A stretch of 18,243 bases of DNA from Spirogloea muscicola. Lineage: Eukaryota; Streptophyta; Zygnematophyceae; Spirogloeales; Spirogloeaceae. The position numbers were made by a program, and so were the translations under genes. Shown one piece after another: positions 1 to 8,459 of the stretch; the stretch's first letter is position 1, and each line of letters begins with the position of its first letter. The stretch spans positions 492,701 to 510,943 of the forward strand of contig WELB01000012.1 in NCBI GenBank assembly GCA_009602725.1, in the 5' to 3' direction. The notes beneath the pieces are model-generated. The model did not search any database. It saw only the letters and a list, made by a program, of their open reading frames with translations, and was not told where the DNA came from.

Positions 1-232
1 CTCGCTGCGGCCTCCGGCTTTCGTCAGGGGGATAGTTTACCGGCAGCTAGTCTGTCGGATGTGAGGCTCCTCACTCGTAACTACTAAGTGGTCCATCCTC
101 CCCCGTTCTGCCATAGCCTCTTCAGGCCCCGCAGTCGCTGCTTAGCTCGTACTTTGGCCCCTTCGAACCTTGTCAATTCTTTTCGGGCTGGCTTCTCACA
201 GCCCTTGCCCTCATTGGGAGAGCCACTTCTTC
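1..232 (+). mobile_element. Non-LTR retrotransposon 3' end, copy A (5'-truncated or cut by window edge)
   Basis: The copy starts with codons for the C-terminus shared by the family (ASGFRQGDSLPAASLSD, then RLLTRNY and stop at about 85-87), followed by about 145 nt of 3' UTR. The UTR holds the family hairpin at 185-204 (GGGCTG, 8-nt loop, CAGCCC) and ends in CTTCTTC at 226-232. Inverted near-identical copies lie at 4265-4489 and 10096-10317, and a more diverged one at 7851-8100. The 5' limit cannot be placed because the copy begins at the window edge. Confidence 0.75.
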
Positions 233-235
233 AAA

Positions 236-336
236 CTAGGAAGGGGCCAAAAGCGCATTCTCAGAAGGGTAGGACAAACCACTCAATAACAACGACTGAG
301 GAGCCACGAATCCGATAGACTAACTGCCGGTGAAGT
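236..336 (-). mobile_element. Non-LTR 3' fragment, copy B, tail-to-tail with copy A
   Basis: Read on the minus strand this is a diverged version of the same 3' end (SLSDSWLLSRCY and stop, then a shortened UTR containing GGCCCCTTC). With copy A it makes an imperfect inverted repeat with the tails in the middle. It lacks the family hairpin, so it is a degraded or internally deleted copy. Sequence at 336-380 (on the minus strand TTTGGCCC repeats and GGGCTGG) may be part of another tail. Confidence 0.5.
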
Positions 337-386
337 CCAGCCCAAACAAGGGCCAAAGGGCCAAAAGGTCGAATAAGGATATGTGT

Positions 387-480
387 CCAGGAGACCGGTG
401 CGCGGCACGAAGCAGCACCTCGGTGCACAATTGCTGGAGACTAGTGCGCGACACGACGCGGCACCTCCTGGGCGGTGCAC
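387..480 (+). repeat. Two imperfect tandem units of about 45 nt
   Basis: CCAGGAGACCGGTGCGCGGC at 388-407 and the related CTGGAGACTAGTGCGCGACA at 434-453 start two similar units that both end in GGTGCAC. A short third partial unit (GGTACGAAGC) follows. The repeat lies in a region without a recognised gene; no function can be assigned. Confidence 0.5.
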
Positions 481-1914
481 GCACGGTACGAAGCCGGGGC
501 CTCAGATAGCTCTTAGCTACACGTGCAGTGGAGCAAATTCACCAGTATCGGTTGGTACTCCCAAACGGTCGCTATGTACACGGTCATGTAAGGTCACGGG
601 AACCAATGGCATGCCCAAACGGAGGGAGCGTTACAGAGCATCTGGTCTTAGAGCGGTCCGTCCCCAACTTCTTGAGGATCACGTCGAGGCGATAGTCTAC
701 CCCATCAGAAAGAAAGAGAGTCAGGGGCCATGACTTTGCCAAGAAGCTGCTAAGAAGCTAAGTGATGGAGTGTTTTCACAACATTGCGAAGCTAAAGACT
801 GGTGGGCCATCAGCTGTCGAAATCATCAAGCGACCCATGAATTCAATTCTGAGTGAAGTCAAGTCCTTGCGGAGGACCTCATTTTAGTCTGCTGACTGCA
901 AGAGCCGATGCTTATGATGTTGTTTAGGAAATACAATGCACACTAAGATCCGGACTGAACCACAGCACGCCGCCTATATGTCTGGATGGATCCACAGGCT
1001 CAGTAGTCTTCAAAGCCTCAACCTGGACATCCTTCAGAGCCATAACCTACACTCATCAACGACTCCATCTTCGTGCAGTGGGATACTCTGCTTCCCCAAG
1101 ACATGTGAGAGGCAGCCAACCATGGTGCACTTGCAAGTTGCCAACCGATGTCACTGTGGTCGCATTACCTTGTCAGGATCTCAGCCACAGTGGCTTGATT
1201 ACAGTACACATCATCATCCTGAAGATCCTACAAGCCATTTGATGAGTTCATGCATGTCAAGTGAGTGAGGCAGACACGGTAATGCTTTTCTCCACTTTCC
1301 AACACTCTCAGAAGAAGACTTATTTGACTGCAGTGCTCGGACATACTTTGCCATCTGTAGCAGGACTTCTTTGTTGTTTCGGGGTGGACTTGTCAAATCC
1401 GTCACCCACAACCTCGTAGTGGCCAACTTACTGAGCTCATATTGATAATTGTTGAATTCTCGTGCAAGTATCAGTACATCACTTGCTTCTTTATCCACCC
1501 TTGAATTTACATCGCTGTGCCTGCTGTGGGTTATGAAGCGTCCCTTGCACTTATGCGCCCTTCGGACCTTGTGCGAAGTCAATTACAGATACAATGTCAG
1601 CTCAAGCCTGACACCCCTATGGAATGTCTGGGTAGTGAGAGAAAGTGGTCAAATTTCATGAAGTTTGTTTCATTGATACTGCTGTATTAATAAGCAGGTG
1701 AAAATCATGGTGATATGGTTTGTACAGCCCAAGCTCATTACCAGCAGGTGCCTGGGGTGACGCTAATGAAGGCAAAGCTTATGGTTGGCCAAGGGCAATC
1801 TGAAGCTGATGCTTGCTGCTTGTTGGCCAGGTTAGACTACCAATTGCAAGACTTGACCTCGAGGGCCACAACACAGCCCTGGACTTGCGCAGCTGACAGG
1901 CCACTCTCATACAA
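481..1914. other. Gene-poor region downstream of FabZ
   Basis: No recognisable gene. The longest open frame with unbiased composition is on the minus strand at 1214-1582 (about 122 codons, no ATG at its 5' end, contains ILAREFNNYQYELSKLA). It resembles no family I know and could be an unrecognised exon or chance. A 40-codon plus-strand frame starts with ATG near 769 (MECFHNIAKLKTGG) and is equally unsupported. Part of this interval next to 1914 should be FabZ 3' UTR. Confidence 0.4.
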
Positions 1915-3769
1915 CTACCCCAGGGCGAAGGTAAACTCGCCCTCACAGACCACTTGGCCGCCAACATAGGCTTTGCCCTGCATTTTGCAGATGCCAAACC
2001 GCTTTTGCAGCTTCACCAGTGTCATGCGCATGACCAATGTGTCTCCTGCAACGACCGGTCTTCGGAAGCGGACGCCGTCGACACCAGCAAAGAAGAAGGA
2101 GGACTTGGAACCGCCCACCTCGGGTTGAAGCATGACAATGCCACCAACTTGGGCCATGGCCTGCATCCAGGGCATTGGCCATCAGAAATGATTTCCTATC
2201 GGTTACCGAAAGGAAGCCGTTGGGAAGCCCTGGCAGAGCTGGACTCACTCAAGCTTACTCACCAGATGCATCTCTAGGCACTATTCAGAGATGCAGTCCA
2301 TCAGCTTTCTCACTTTTGCACTCAATCATAAACCAACGAGTCGAATCTGATAATGTCATGGGCAATCGCAAGGTCTCCAACTTGTTTTCACGTACCTCAA
2401 CCTGCAAAACGCCGGGCATGATGGGCCGTTCAGGAAAGTGACCAGGGAAGAAGTTGTCATTGATGGTCACGTTCTTGATGGCAACTGCTGATTTTCCAGG
2501 CTCATACTCAACCACCCGGTCAACCAGTAAGAAAGGGAATCTGCAAAATGATAGCAATGCAGCTAAGTCAATTGTATGTAGATAAAGGGTTGCTTAAGCT
2601 CTTACAATGCAAGTAGCGAGTCGATAGATTGTTGTGAAGCGACTGCAAGCTATATAGAGACCTCCTAACGACTGCATGCTCTGCAGAGAGCTTAGCTGAT
2701 TGCCATACTCTATTGACAACGACAACTTGTCTCTGTTGATAACCATGCTCCATCAATGACGTGGACCTGGTCAGTCAGACGAGGGAGTGTCCTGATGCAG
2801 ACTCGGGATGCACCAGCTGGCTGACAACGCAAAGTCTGCCAGGGATGGGACCCGTGATGTGAAACGACACGTGGGGGTTCTGGGCGTGACCTACTCGAGT
2901 CTGAAGAAAGGGGGATCACCTGTGGGGAAGAATTTCCATGATCTGGTTGACGTCCAACACGGTCGGGTAGGCTGGAAATCCTGGTCGCTCCAGGCACGGC
3001 ATCACACGAGTCAGCCGGTCTCGAGCGCACGGACAAGGAATGCAGCTGGACCCTGCTATCCCCTGGCTGCCCGTGGCGACAAGGAGACGGAGCAGGTGCG
3101 AGCTGAAGAGCCCAAGGCCGCAAGCCGGGCGGGCTGAACGTCACGGCCGTCGGGCTAATGGTAGCGCTGAGATCCTTGCAAAGCTCGCCAGCGGCCCGCC
3201 TTCAGCAGGCGCCGGAATGGCAATAGCGGGCCTGCCTGGCAGGCAGGACAGCGCAATCACTCACTCGTCTCAATGGGATCCGCGGCAGCCTCGGTCGCCG
3301 CCGGCACCGTCGCCGGCGGCGGCGACGGCGCCGAAGCGGACGGCGCGGCCGTCGCCGCCTTGGCGTCCTCCAAGCCCACTGCGCCATCGGTGGCGCCGGC
3401 CCTGACCGCCGCCGGCGCCGGCAGCCGCCGCGATGGGCGGCAGTGCGCCACCGTCGGCGCTGACGGCCCCGTTTGGAGACGCCGGAGCTCTTGTGTGATC
3501 TGCCCCCGGGCCGCCGCTGGCGGCGCCGCCGCGGCCGCCGCCATTTGCGCCGGGCCGGGCGGCGACGGCGACGGCAGGAGAGAAGGGAACGGTAGGCACA
3601 AGAGACGGGACGTGCTGGGAAGGCGGTGTCCCATTGCGGGGCGCTTAGCGGCGGTTCTGGCGCGCCTCCACATCTGGAGCAACGCGACCCTTGGAGGACG
3701 GGGGCATCGGACGGAAGTGAAGGCAAGGCTCCAGACGGCGGCGCACAATGGCGGGAGGAGCTTCGCCAT
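1915..3769 (-). CDS. FABZ: 3-hydroxyacyl-[acyl-carrier-protein] dehydratase FabZ, plastid-targeted
   Basis: FabZ dehydrates 3-hydroxyacyl-ACP to trans-2-enoyl-ACP in plastid type II fatty acid synthesis, as a hot-dog fold oligomer. Exons (minus): 3769-3265, 2980-2920, 2540-2396, 2160-1915. All introns are GT-AG and phases agree (1, 2, 0), giving 318 aa. Exon 1 encodes a long Ala/Pro/Arg-rich presequence (about residues 1-168), as expected of a plastid transit peptide plus linker. The enzyme follows: [49 protein letters not shown], then AMAQVGG. Catalytic His223 (in FPGHFP) and Glu237 (in QVEAMAQ) are 14 residues apart, as in bacterial FabZ. The C-terminus, [11 protein letters not shown], is the normal end. 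The sequence strongly resembles plant and algal FabZ. The start at 3769 is the first ATG of the open frame; a later Met is possible. Confidence 0.93.
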
Positions 3770-3777
3770 ATAGGCGA

Positions 3778-3796
3778 CGCCGCCAGACTGGCGGCG
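3778..3796. promoter_or_regulatory. Perfect 8-bp inverted repeat just upstream of the FabZ ATG
   Basis: CGCCGCCA, spacer GAC, TGGCGGCG. It ends 9 nt from the proposed FabZ start and, if transcribed, would form a stable GC hairpin in the 5' leader. A role in translation is only a guess. Confidence 0.3.
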
Positions 3797-3842
3797 CCCG
3801 GGTGGCTCACAGAGGGGACGAGAGAGGGGGGGCTAGTGCGAT

Positions 3843-3852
3843 GCCACGTGTC
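3843..3852 (-). promoter_or_regulatory. G-box (CACGTG core) upstream of FabZ
   Basis: In FabZ orientation the decamer reads GACACGTGGC, the classic plant G-box/ABRE form bound by bZIP factors. It lies about 75 nt upstream of the proposed ATG, a sensible distance for a proximal element. The match is exact, but a palindromic hexamer also arises by chance every few kb. Confidence 0.35.
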
Positions 3853-3980
3853 AGCTCCACGTCGGTGGCGGCAGGGCGACAGCTGCGTCCGACGGAACGT
3901 TTCTGCGAGGCCGTTCTCGCGACGAAAGCACAGGGAGCCTCCGTTCGTCTCTTTCACACTAAAGCCATTGCCTTACACAA

Positions 3981-4256
3981 AGAAGAAGTGGCTCTCCCAA
4001 TGGGGGCTAGGGCTGTGACACAAGAAGAAATTGGCTCTGGAAAACGTGGCTCTCCGGGGGGCAAGGGCTGTCCGAAGCAAGCCCGAACGAAGAAATGACA
4101 AAAGCTGGAAGAGCTCTCTGGAAGAGCTGGAAGAAGGAAGTGCTCGCCCATAGAGCAGAGGGGCTGGCAAAGCCAGCCCAGAAAGGAATGGAAGAGAAGC
4201 AAGCGCGGCCAGATTGACTGGTTGCTGGGAGAGGCCAGCCCAAAGGAATGGACAAG
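3981..4256 (-). mobile_element. Chain of short non-LTR tails (copies C)
   Basis: Several 3' tails of the family follow each other in one orientation. The window reads GAAGAAGTGGCTCTCCCAAT at 3982-4001, again tail-like motifs at 4022-4090, a strong hairpin at 4161-4179 (8-bp stem GGGCTGGC/GCCAGCCC), and a related tail variant at 4195-4256 that matches 9337-9397 and 9474-9540. Each piece is only about 60-100 nt, so these are tails added onto tails or decayed remains. The chain sits between the divergent FabZ and FolB genes. Confidence 0.6.
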
Positions 4257-4264
4257 GTCTGAAG

Positions 4265-4489
4265 AAGTGGCTCTCCCAATGGGGGCAAGGGCTGTGAGAA
4301 GCCAGCCCGAAAAGAATTGACAAGGTTCGAAGGGGCCAAACTACGAGCTAAGCAGCGACTGCGGGGCCTGAAGAGGCTATGGCAGAACGGGGGAGGATGG
4401 ACCGCTTAGTAGTTACGAGTGAGGAGCCTCACATCCGACAGACTAGCTGCCGGTAAACTATCCCCCTGACGAAAACCGGAGGCCGCAGC
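4265..4489 (-). mobile_element. Non-LTR 3' copy D, 225 bp with 8-nt target-site duplication
   Basis: The flanks carry GTCTGAAG at 4257-4264 and 4490-4497. In sense orientation (minus) the copy begins GCTGCGGCCTCCGG, encodes the C-terminal end through RLLTRNY and stop, and finishes with the hairpin (4289-4308) and GAGCCACTTC. The related sequence at 9474-9560 shows the uninterrupted site (GGACAAGGTCCGAAGGAGCC), so this copy inserted into an older relative. Its 5' end lies close to that of copy H. Confidence 0.8.
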
Positions 4490-4582
4490 GTCTGAAGGAG
4501 CCGGAGAGCTAAGGACTGAGACAGGGAAGGAGAGCTGTTGTTGCCCTTCTTCTGTTGTTTCATTGCCTTACATCGACTGAAC

Positions 4583-5608
4583 ATGCTTCTCGTCATTCTG
4601 GACGAGCTTCTGTCAGGGCCTCCAGCGGTGCTCCCGCGCAGCTCGATGCTGCCGCGGCGCCGGCAGGCGCTGGCGGCTGCGGCGGCGGCGGCGGCCAGGC
4701 TCGCTCGAAGCGGCACCGAGGCCGCCGTGCCGCGGGCGCCGCACTCGGGTGGCGCCCCGGTAGCCTCCCGCGGCCTGGCAGCGGCAGGCAAGGCCTTCAC
4801 GGGGCGGTCGCCTGGGTGAGCCTGGCCCGCCGACTGTGCGCCAGAAATCGTGGCCTGGTTCTCGTCGCGTTCGCCGTGCTCTCCGTCTCCCTGCCCACCA
4901 CGCAGTGACACTGCATGGTGCACCACTGCACGTGCCCGTCTTCCTGCTACCCAAAGGCTCCAACTGGGCGTGCAGCAGGCAGTCCAGTGAGGACCGCCTC
5001 ATCCTGCGAGGCCTTGCGTTCCACGGCTTCCACGGCGTGCTGGCGGAGGAGCGCCGGCTGGGCCAGAAGTTCCTGGTTGACGTCGACGCCTACCTGGACC
5101 TTCGCCCGGCGGGGGCCAGCGACGATCTCGAGGACAGCGTCAGCTATGCGGAGCTCTACACGGGCGCAGCAACGCGGATCACCTCTAAATCCATACCCCA
5201 TGGCCGGCCAACAGCCCGCTAGCAGCTGTGCATATACGTTCTGTCCATGTCCTGCCAATGACTGCATGTCCAAGGGCAACAATTATGCAGGTCCTGAACA
5301 GGTCTTGGTGGCACCTATCATCCAGCCAAACGAGTGGACCATCCTCCATTGTGATGATGAATACTGCTCCGTCAAATTCATGTGCAAGATTGACAAAGGT
5401 GCATGTAGCTCCGTGCAGGCAAATCAAGGGCGTTGTGGAAGGCAAGCCACGCCTGCTCCTGGAGTCCGTTGCAGAGTCCATTGCTTCTACCATACTCAGA
5501 GGAGACAGTCGTATCTCGTCGTTGCGGGTCCGTGTTGTCAAGCCTCATGTGGCGGTGCAGGGCGTTGTTGACAGCCTAGGTGTAGAGATTGTTCGCCATT
5601 CTTCTTAA
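4583..5608 (+). CDS. FOLB: Dihydroneopterin aldolase (FolB), folate biosynthesis
   Basis: FolB cleaves 7,8-dihydroneopterin to 6-hydroxymethyl-7,8-dihydropterin and glycolaldehyde, giving the pterin half of folate. Exons (plus): 4583-4815, 4976-5161, 5419-5608; 202 aa. Intron 1 is canonical (GTGAGC donor). The domain is continuous across the exons: DRLILRGLAFHGFHGVLAEE, VSYAELYT, QIKGVVEGKPRLLLESVAE, then RVVKPHVAVQGVVDSLGVEI. Expected catalytic or pterin-binding positions are present: Glu103, Tyr135, Glu155, Lys181. The first 80 or so residues are Ala/Arg-rich and lie outside the domain, resembling an organelle presequence; Met22 (4646) is an alternative start. The oddity is intron 2: protein alignment places its donor at 5162, but the sequence there is GGGCGC, not GT, and no GT occurs before the in-frame stop at 5220. 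A base error, a rare non-canonical intron, or a damaged gene are all possible. Confidence 0.85.
5162..5418 (+). other. FolB intron 2 with non-GT donor
   Basis: The acceptor (CCGTGCAG before 5419) is normal and its phase matches the end of exon 2 exactly, giving YAELYT then QIKGVVEG without insertion, as in other FolB proteins. The donor dinucleotide at 5162-5163 is GG. A GC donor at 5164 would need an acceptor near 5408 and would add residues to a conserved helix. Confidence 0.6.
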
Positions 5609-6549
5609 GTTGCAAGTATACCCTGCTCAAGCAAGGCGTGCCGCAATCCTAGCTCTAGCTCAAAAGTTGGGCTGAGCCCGACAAGAAGCTCAATGTCAGG
5701 GCTCTTCATCCAGCACATGGACGTCATTCATGTTTTCCGTAAGCTTCTTGCTTGTGCGAGTGACCAGCATTCACTACTCATGAAGTCAATCGCCATCAAG
5801 GCGGAGGACCGAGGTCCTGTGAGGCCTTGCATCAAACCTGCTGATTGCAGAAGACAACCTTGCACGCAGTGGCCTGTACGGCCAAGCCATCCATCCTTAA
5901 GCCTTCAACTCAATTGTGCTCCATAATTTCTCTGAGTCCTCCCAGACTTGTGTCTGAATTAGTTGCAACAATTCACCAGCAGCCAATCTCACAGACGTAA
6001 TTGACCGACTCTTCATGAGGGTGTGGTTGACAACATCTCATCCATCTCCTGAATGGCTGTTCACGTACATTGCTGGAACCTCCGAACAAGCCTATATCAA
6101 GCATTCCTAAGCGCGAATGGAAGGCTGTAGCTTCAAGATACAAAGGCCACGATGGTTTTAGAATTTCCACGCACTGGCCTCCTCCTGCTTGACAGCTTGT
6201 GATACATCAATCTGCACATTCGGAATGACCTGGATACGACAGCCATCCTTACCTTCTAGTCAATTGACAGATAGAGACAGATAGACACCTAGTTTGCTGT
6301 AATAAGAGAAATGGGCAGGGGAGGACTGAGGCGAAGGTGTTACTTTGCAGACCATGGAAGCAGCATTGACACAGCAAAACTAGTATCCCAAGCTAATGAG
6401 GCAACTTGGCCGATAGGCGAGGGCTCGGGCCTTAGGGGCTTACCAACATTGCTGAAGCGCAGCTCCGCCGTTGTTATTGAGGTGAGAGGGCAGGGCAATG
6501 CCACATGCTGCAGTGGAGGTGGCCACCTCCTCTGTTGACACCTTCGATG
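5609..6549. other. Convergent intergenic region between FolB and the COM1-like gene
   Basis: I see no gene here. Both flanking genes end toward it, so it should hold two 3' UTRs. Open frames (5693-5926 plus, 6311-6538 plus, 5973-6170 minus) show no recognisable domain. Composition is less GC-rich than the exons. Confidence 0.5.
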
Positions 6550-7716
6550 TCAGCTCCCAAGCGACTTCTGCGTGTCAAAGCCAAGGTCCCAGAACCCCTC
6601 GGGTGTGGCTGGCGGGGCGTAGTGGAATCGGTGTCGCGAAGTGGCCTGGTGGTGCTCGCAGCGCGGCTGCATGATGCCGTTGACGTCTTCAGCCAGCACG
6701 GCATCAAAAAACGCACGGCACGAGCGGCAGTCTCCTCCCGTCAGCGCCTCGCGGTCTGCCTTCCGTCTGACGACGTCTACAAACTTGTAAGCGGGAGCCA
6801 CTGCAGCTGCGGCTGGGGTTGCTGGCGCGTGGTCAGTCGTCGCCAACGCCGGCACGGGAGCGAGCTTCGGCGTGGGGCGCTGCGACGCTGGCAGCATGCG
6901 AGCCTCCGCCGAGGCCGGCAGCCGCGCAGGATCCCGCAGGACGACGGCCACGGGCCGATTCCTGGGGCCTGCTCCGCCACCACCTCGATCGCGCTCAGCG
7001 GACGTCGATTGAACGAGGTCAGCGCGGGGAGACCTGTCTTCTGGGTCCTGAGCGGCCCGTTGCACCGGCAGGCCCTTCGTGGCCGCGGCTTTTCTGGCCA
7101 ACGGCGGCGGCTGCGGCAGAGGCGGCTCGCTGGCGCACGGCGGAACCTGTAGTGCAAAGGACGCTGGCGTTGGGTGGGCCTCCGGCGAGGTCGGCAGCAA
7201 CGTGAGATTCTCCGCGATGACGGCCATGGGTCGGTCCCCGGGTTCCATCCCATCATGGTTTCCATCGCGCCCGGTGGACGTTGGTCGGTCGACAGCAGCG
7301 CCGCGTGGCCTGTCGTTCAGGTCCTGAGCGGCTCCATACGTAGCAGGATTTCTCGCCGGCCCGGCGTCCATGGCCGGCAGTGGTGGCGGCGGCGGCAGCG
7401 GCAGCCGTGGCTTGCCAGCGCGCGGCGGCGCCTCGTGGCGGGGCCGCGGGCNCCGCGGCGGGGGGCACGGATCCAAGGCCGGCTTTTCCGCCGCCGCCGC
7501 CGTCGCCGCCGCCGCCGCCGCCGGCCATGGCGGCGGGGTCCGCGGGCGCCGCCATGACCAGGCGGCCGAGGTCCCCGAGAGCACAGCAGCCGGTTCCCGT
7601 CCCCCCCCCCCGGGTTTGCGCCGGGTTGGCGGGAAGGACCGCCGCCGCCGGCCCCGGCCGTCTCGTGGCTTCGTTAGGACGAACGGCTTGCCCGTTTGGG
7701 ACTGCGACGCCGGGCC
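6550..7716 (-). CDS. COM1: COM1/CtIP/Sae2-type DNA end-resection factor, C-terminal exon (5' end unresolved)
   Basis: Family members stimulate MRE11 nuclease to start resection of DNA double-strand breaks, in meiosis and repair. The last 80 or so residues form the conserved Sae2/CtIP C-terminal domain: AYKFVDVVRRKADREAL, a CxxC (DCRSCRAFFDAVL), RCEHH, SRHRFHYAPPATPEGFW, then DLGFDTQKSLGS and a TGA at 6550. The RHR motif and CxxC are intact. The open frame runs upstream to a stop at 7717-7719, through about 300 residues rich in Pro, Ala and Arg with an internal duplication (about 6898-7065 and 7175-7340) and one undetermined base (7452). No ATG occurs in frame until about 7370. The N-terminal coiled coil of the family is not visible, so earlier exons lie upstream, possibly beyond the retrotransposon block, or the gene is 5'-truncated. 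Confidence 0.8.
   Translation of the reverse strand, partial: GPASQSQTGKPFVLTKPRDGRGRRRRSFPPTRRKPGGGGREPAAVLSGTSAAWSWRRPRTPPPWPAAAAAATAAAAEKPALDPCPPPRXPRPRHEAPPRAGKPRLPLPPPPPLPAMDAGPARNPATYGAAQDLNDRPRGAAVDRPTSTGRDGNHDGMEPGDRPMAVIAENLTLLPTSPEAHPTPASFALQVPPCASEPPLPQPPPLARKAAATKGLPVQRAAQDPEDRSPRADLVQSTSAERDRGGGGAGPRNRPVAVVLRDPARLPASAEARMLPASQRPTPKLAPVPALATTDHAPATPAAAAVAPAYKFVDVVRRKADREALTGGDCRSCRAFFDAVLAEDVNGIMQPRCEHHQATSRHRFHYAPPATPEGFWDLGFDTQKSLGS
6898..7340 (-). repeat. Duplicated segment inside the COM1-like linker (period about 277 nt)
   Basis: Two diverged units encode similar peptides in the same frame: QDLNDRPRGAAVDRPTSTGR with RPMAVIAENLTLLPTSPEA, and QDPEDRSPRADLVQSTSAER with RPVAVVLRDPARLPASAEA. 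The frame is maintained in both, which supports this region being translated. Confidence 0.65.
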
Positions 7717-7850
7717 CTACCTACGCGGCGATTCATAATTGCCGCACTGCTATGCAATCTGAAAGTAGAAGAAGAAAGAGAGACGAAAGTCCTCTAGGAG
7801 GCAACAAACAGGCAACATTTAACTCTTCTAGAGTGAGGCGATGGCTGTAA

Positions 7851-8240
7851 GAAGAAGTGGCACTCCCTATGGGGGCAAGGGCTGTGAAAAGCCAGCCCGG
7901 AAAAGAATTGACAGAGGTTCGAAGGGGCCAAATGATGGAGGGGCCTAAAAAGCGCTGAGCAGCTACTACGGGGCCTGAAGATGCAATGTCTGAACGGGGG
8001 AGGATGGACCACTCAGTAGTTACGAGAGAGGAGCCTCAAATCCGACAGACTAGCTGCCGGAAAATTATCCTCCTGACGAAAGCCGGAGGCCGCAGCGAGA
8101 GCACGGCCAGCACGCAGATGCAAGGCGTGGGCCATGGAGCGCTGAAGGGAGATGGACAATCGCAGACGGTATACCTGAGCCCACGAGCCAGCGGCGTTGA
8201 AGTCAGCCGGCTCACCGCGCCTGCGGGACACAGAAGGTAT
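7851..8240 (-). mobile_element. Non-LTR 3' copy E with longer coding end
   Basis: Sense is minus. It reads AAGSWAQVYRLRLSISLQRS, then HALHLRAGRALAAASGFRQE, then the SLSDLRLLSRNY terminus and stop at 8013, followed by a 3' UTR with hairpin 7879-7898 and the GAAGAAG end at 7851. It is more diverged from copy A than D and H are. The frame stays open upstream to an ATG at 8459, through about 80 residues (contains LIDATDYIPLP) that I cannot identify; these may belong to the element or to the insertion site. Confidence 0.7.
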
Positions 8241-8459
8241 GAATAAGGGACAGGAAGGAGGGAGGGGGATATAGTCCGTTGCGTCGATAAGCCAGCTGTC
8301 CTGCCACAGGGCATCGACTGCCATATGACGTCGAGAAGTCAGATCAGTACGGATGCAGCAAAGCAGCTGCACTCGTTGGCCATGACGAGGATGCCGACGA
8401 AGCTCTGAGAGGCCACGTGTAAGCACCAGTAGGCTTGCTGGTGGGGAACCTGCATTCAT

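Noticed and set aside
2981-3060. Alternative upstream acceptors for FabZ exon 2 (for example before 3018 or 3048)
   Set aside because: They keep the frame but add residues without counterpart in plant FabZ; the acceptor before 2980 gives [14 protein letters not shown], which fits the family best.
3202-4098. Several long overlapping open frames on both strands
   Set aside because: They are GC-rich shadows of the FabZ presequence exon with Arg/Ala/Pro-biased translations. Only the minus frame joining to the FabZ domain has support.
4258-4345. tRNA-like promoter boxes (GGTTCGAAGG and TGGCTCTCCC) suggesting a tRNA-derived SINE
   Set aside because: They lie on the antisense strand of the element, match the A and B boxes poorly, and the copies share a coding end and LINE-like 3' terminus, which explains them better.
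4613-5002. Minus-strand open frames opposite FolB
   Set aside because: They are antisense shadows of FolB exons with no recognisable domain.
6298-6302. TGTAA, the usual green-algal polyadenylation signal, downstream of FolB (another on minus at 1583-1587 after FabZ)
   Set aside because: They lie about 690 and 330 nt from the stop codons. A 5-mer is expected by chance at this spacing, so I do not annotate them.
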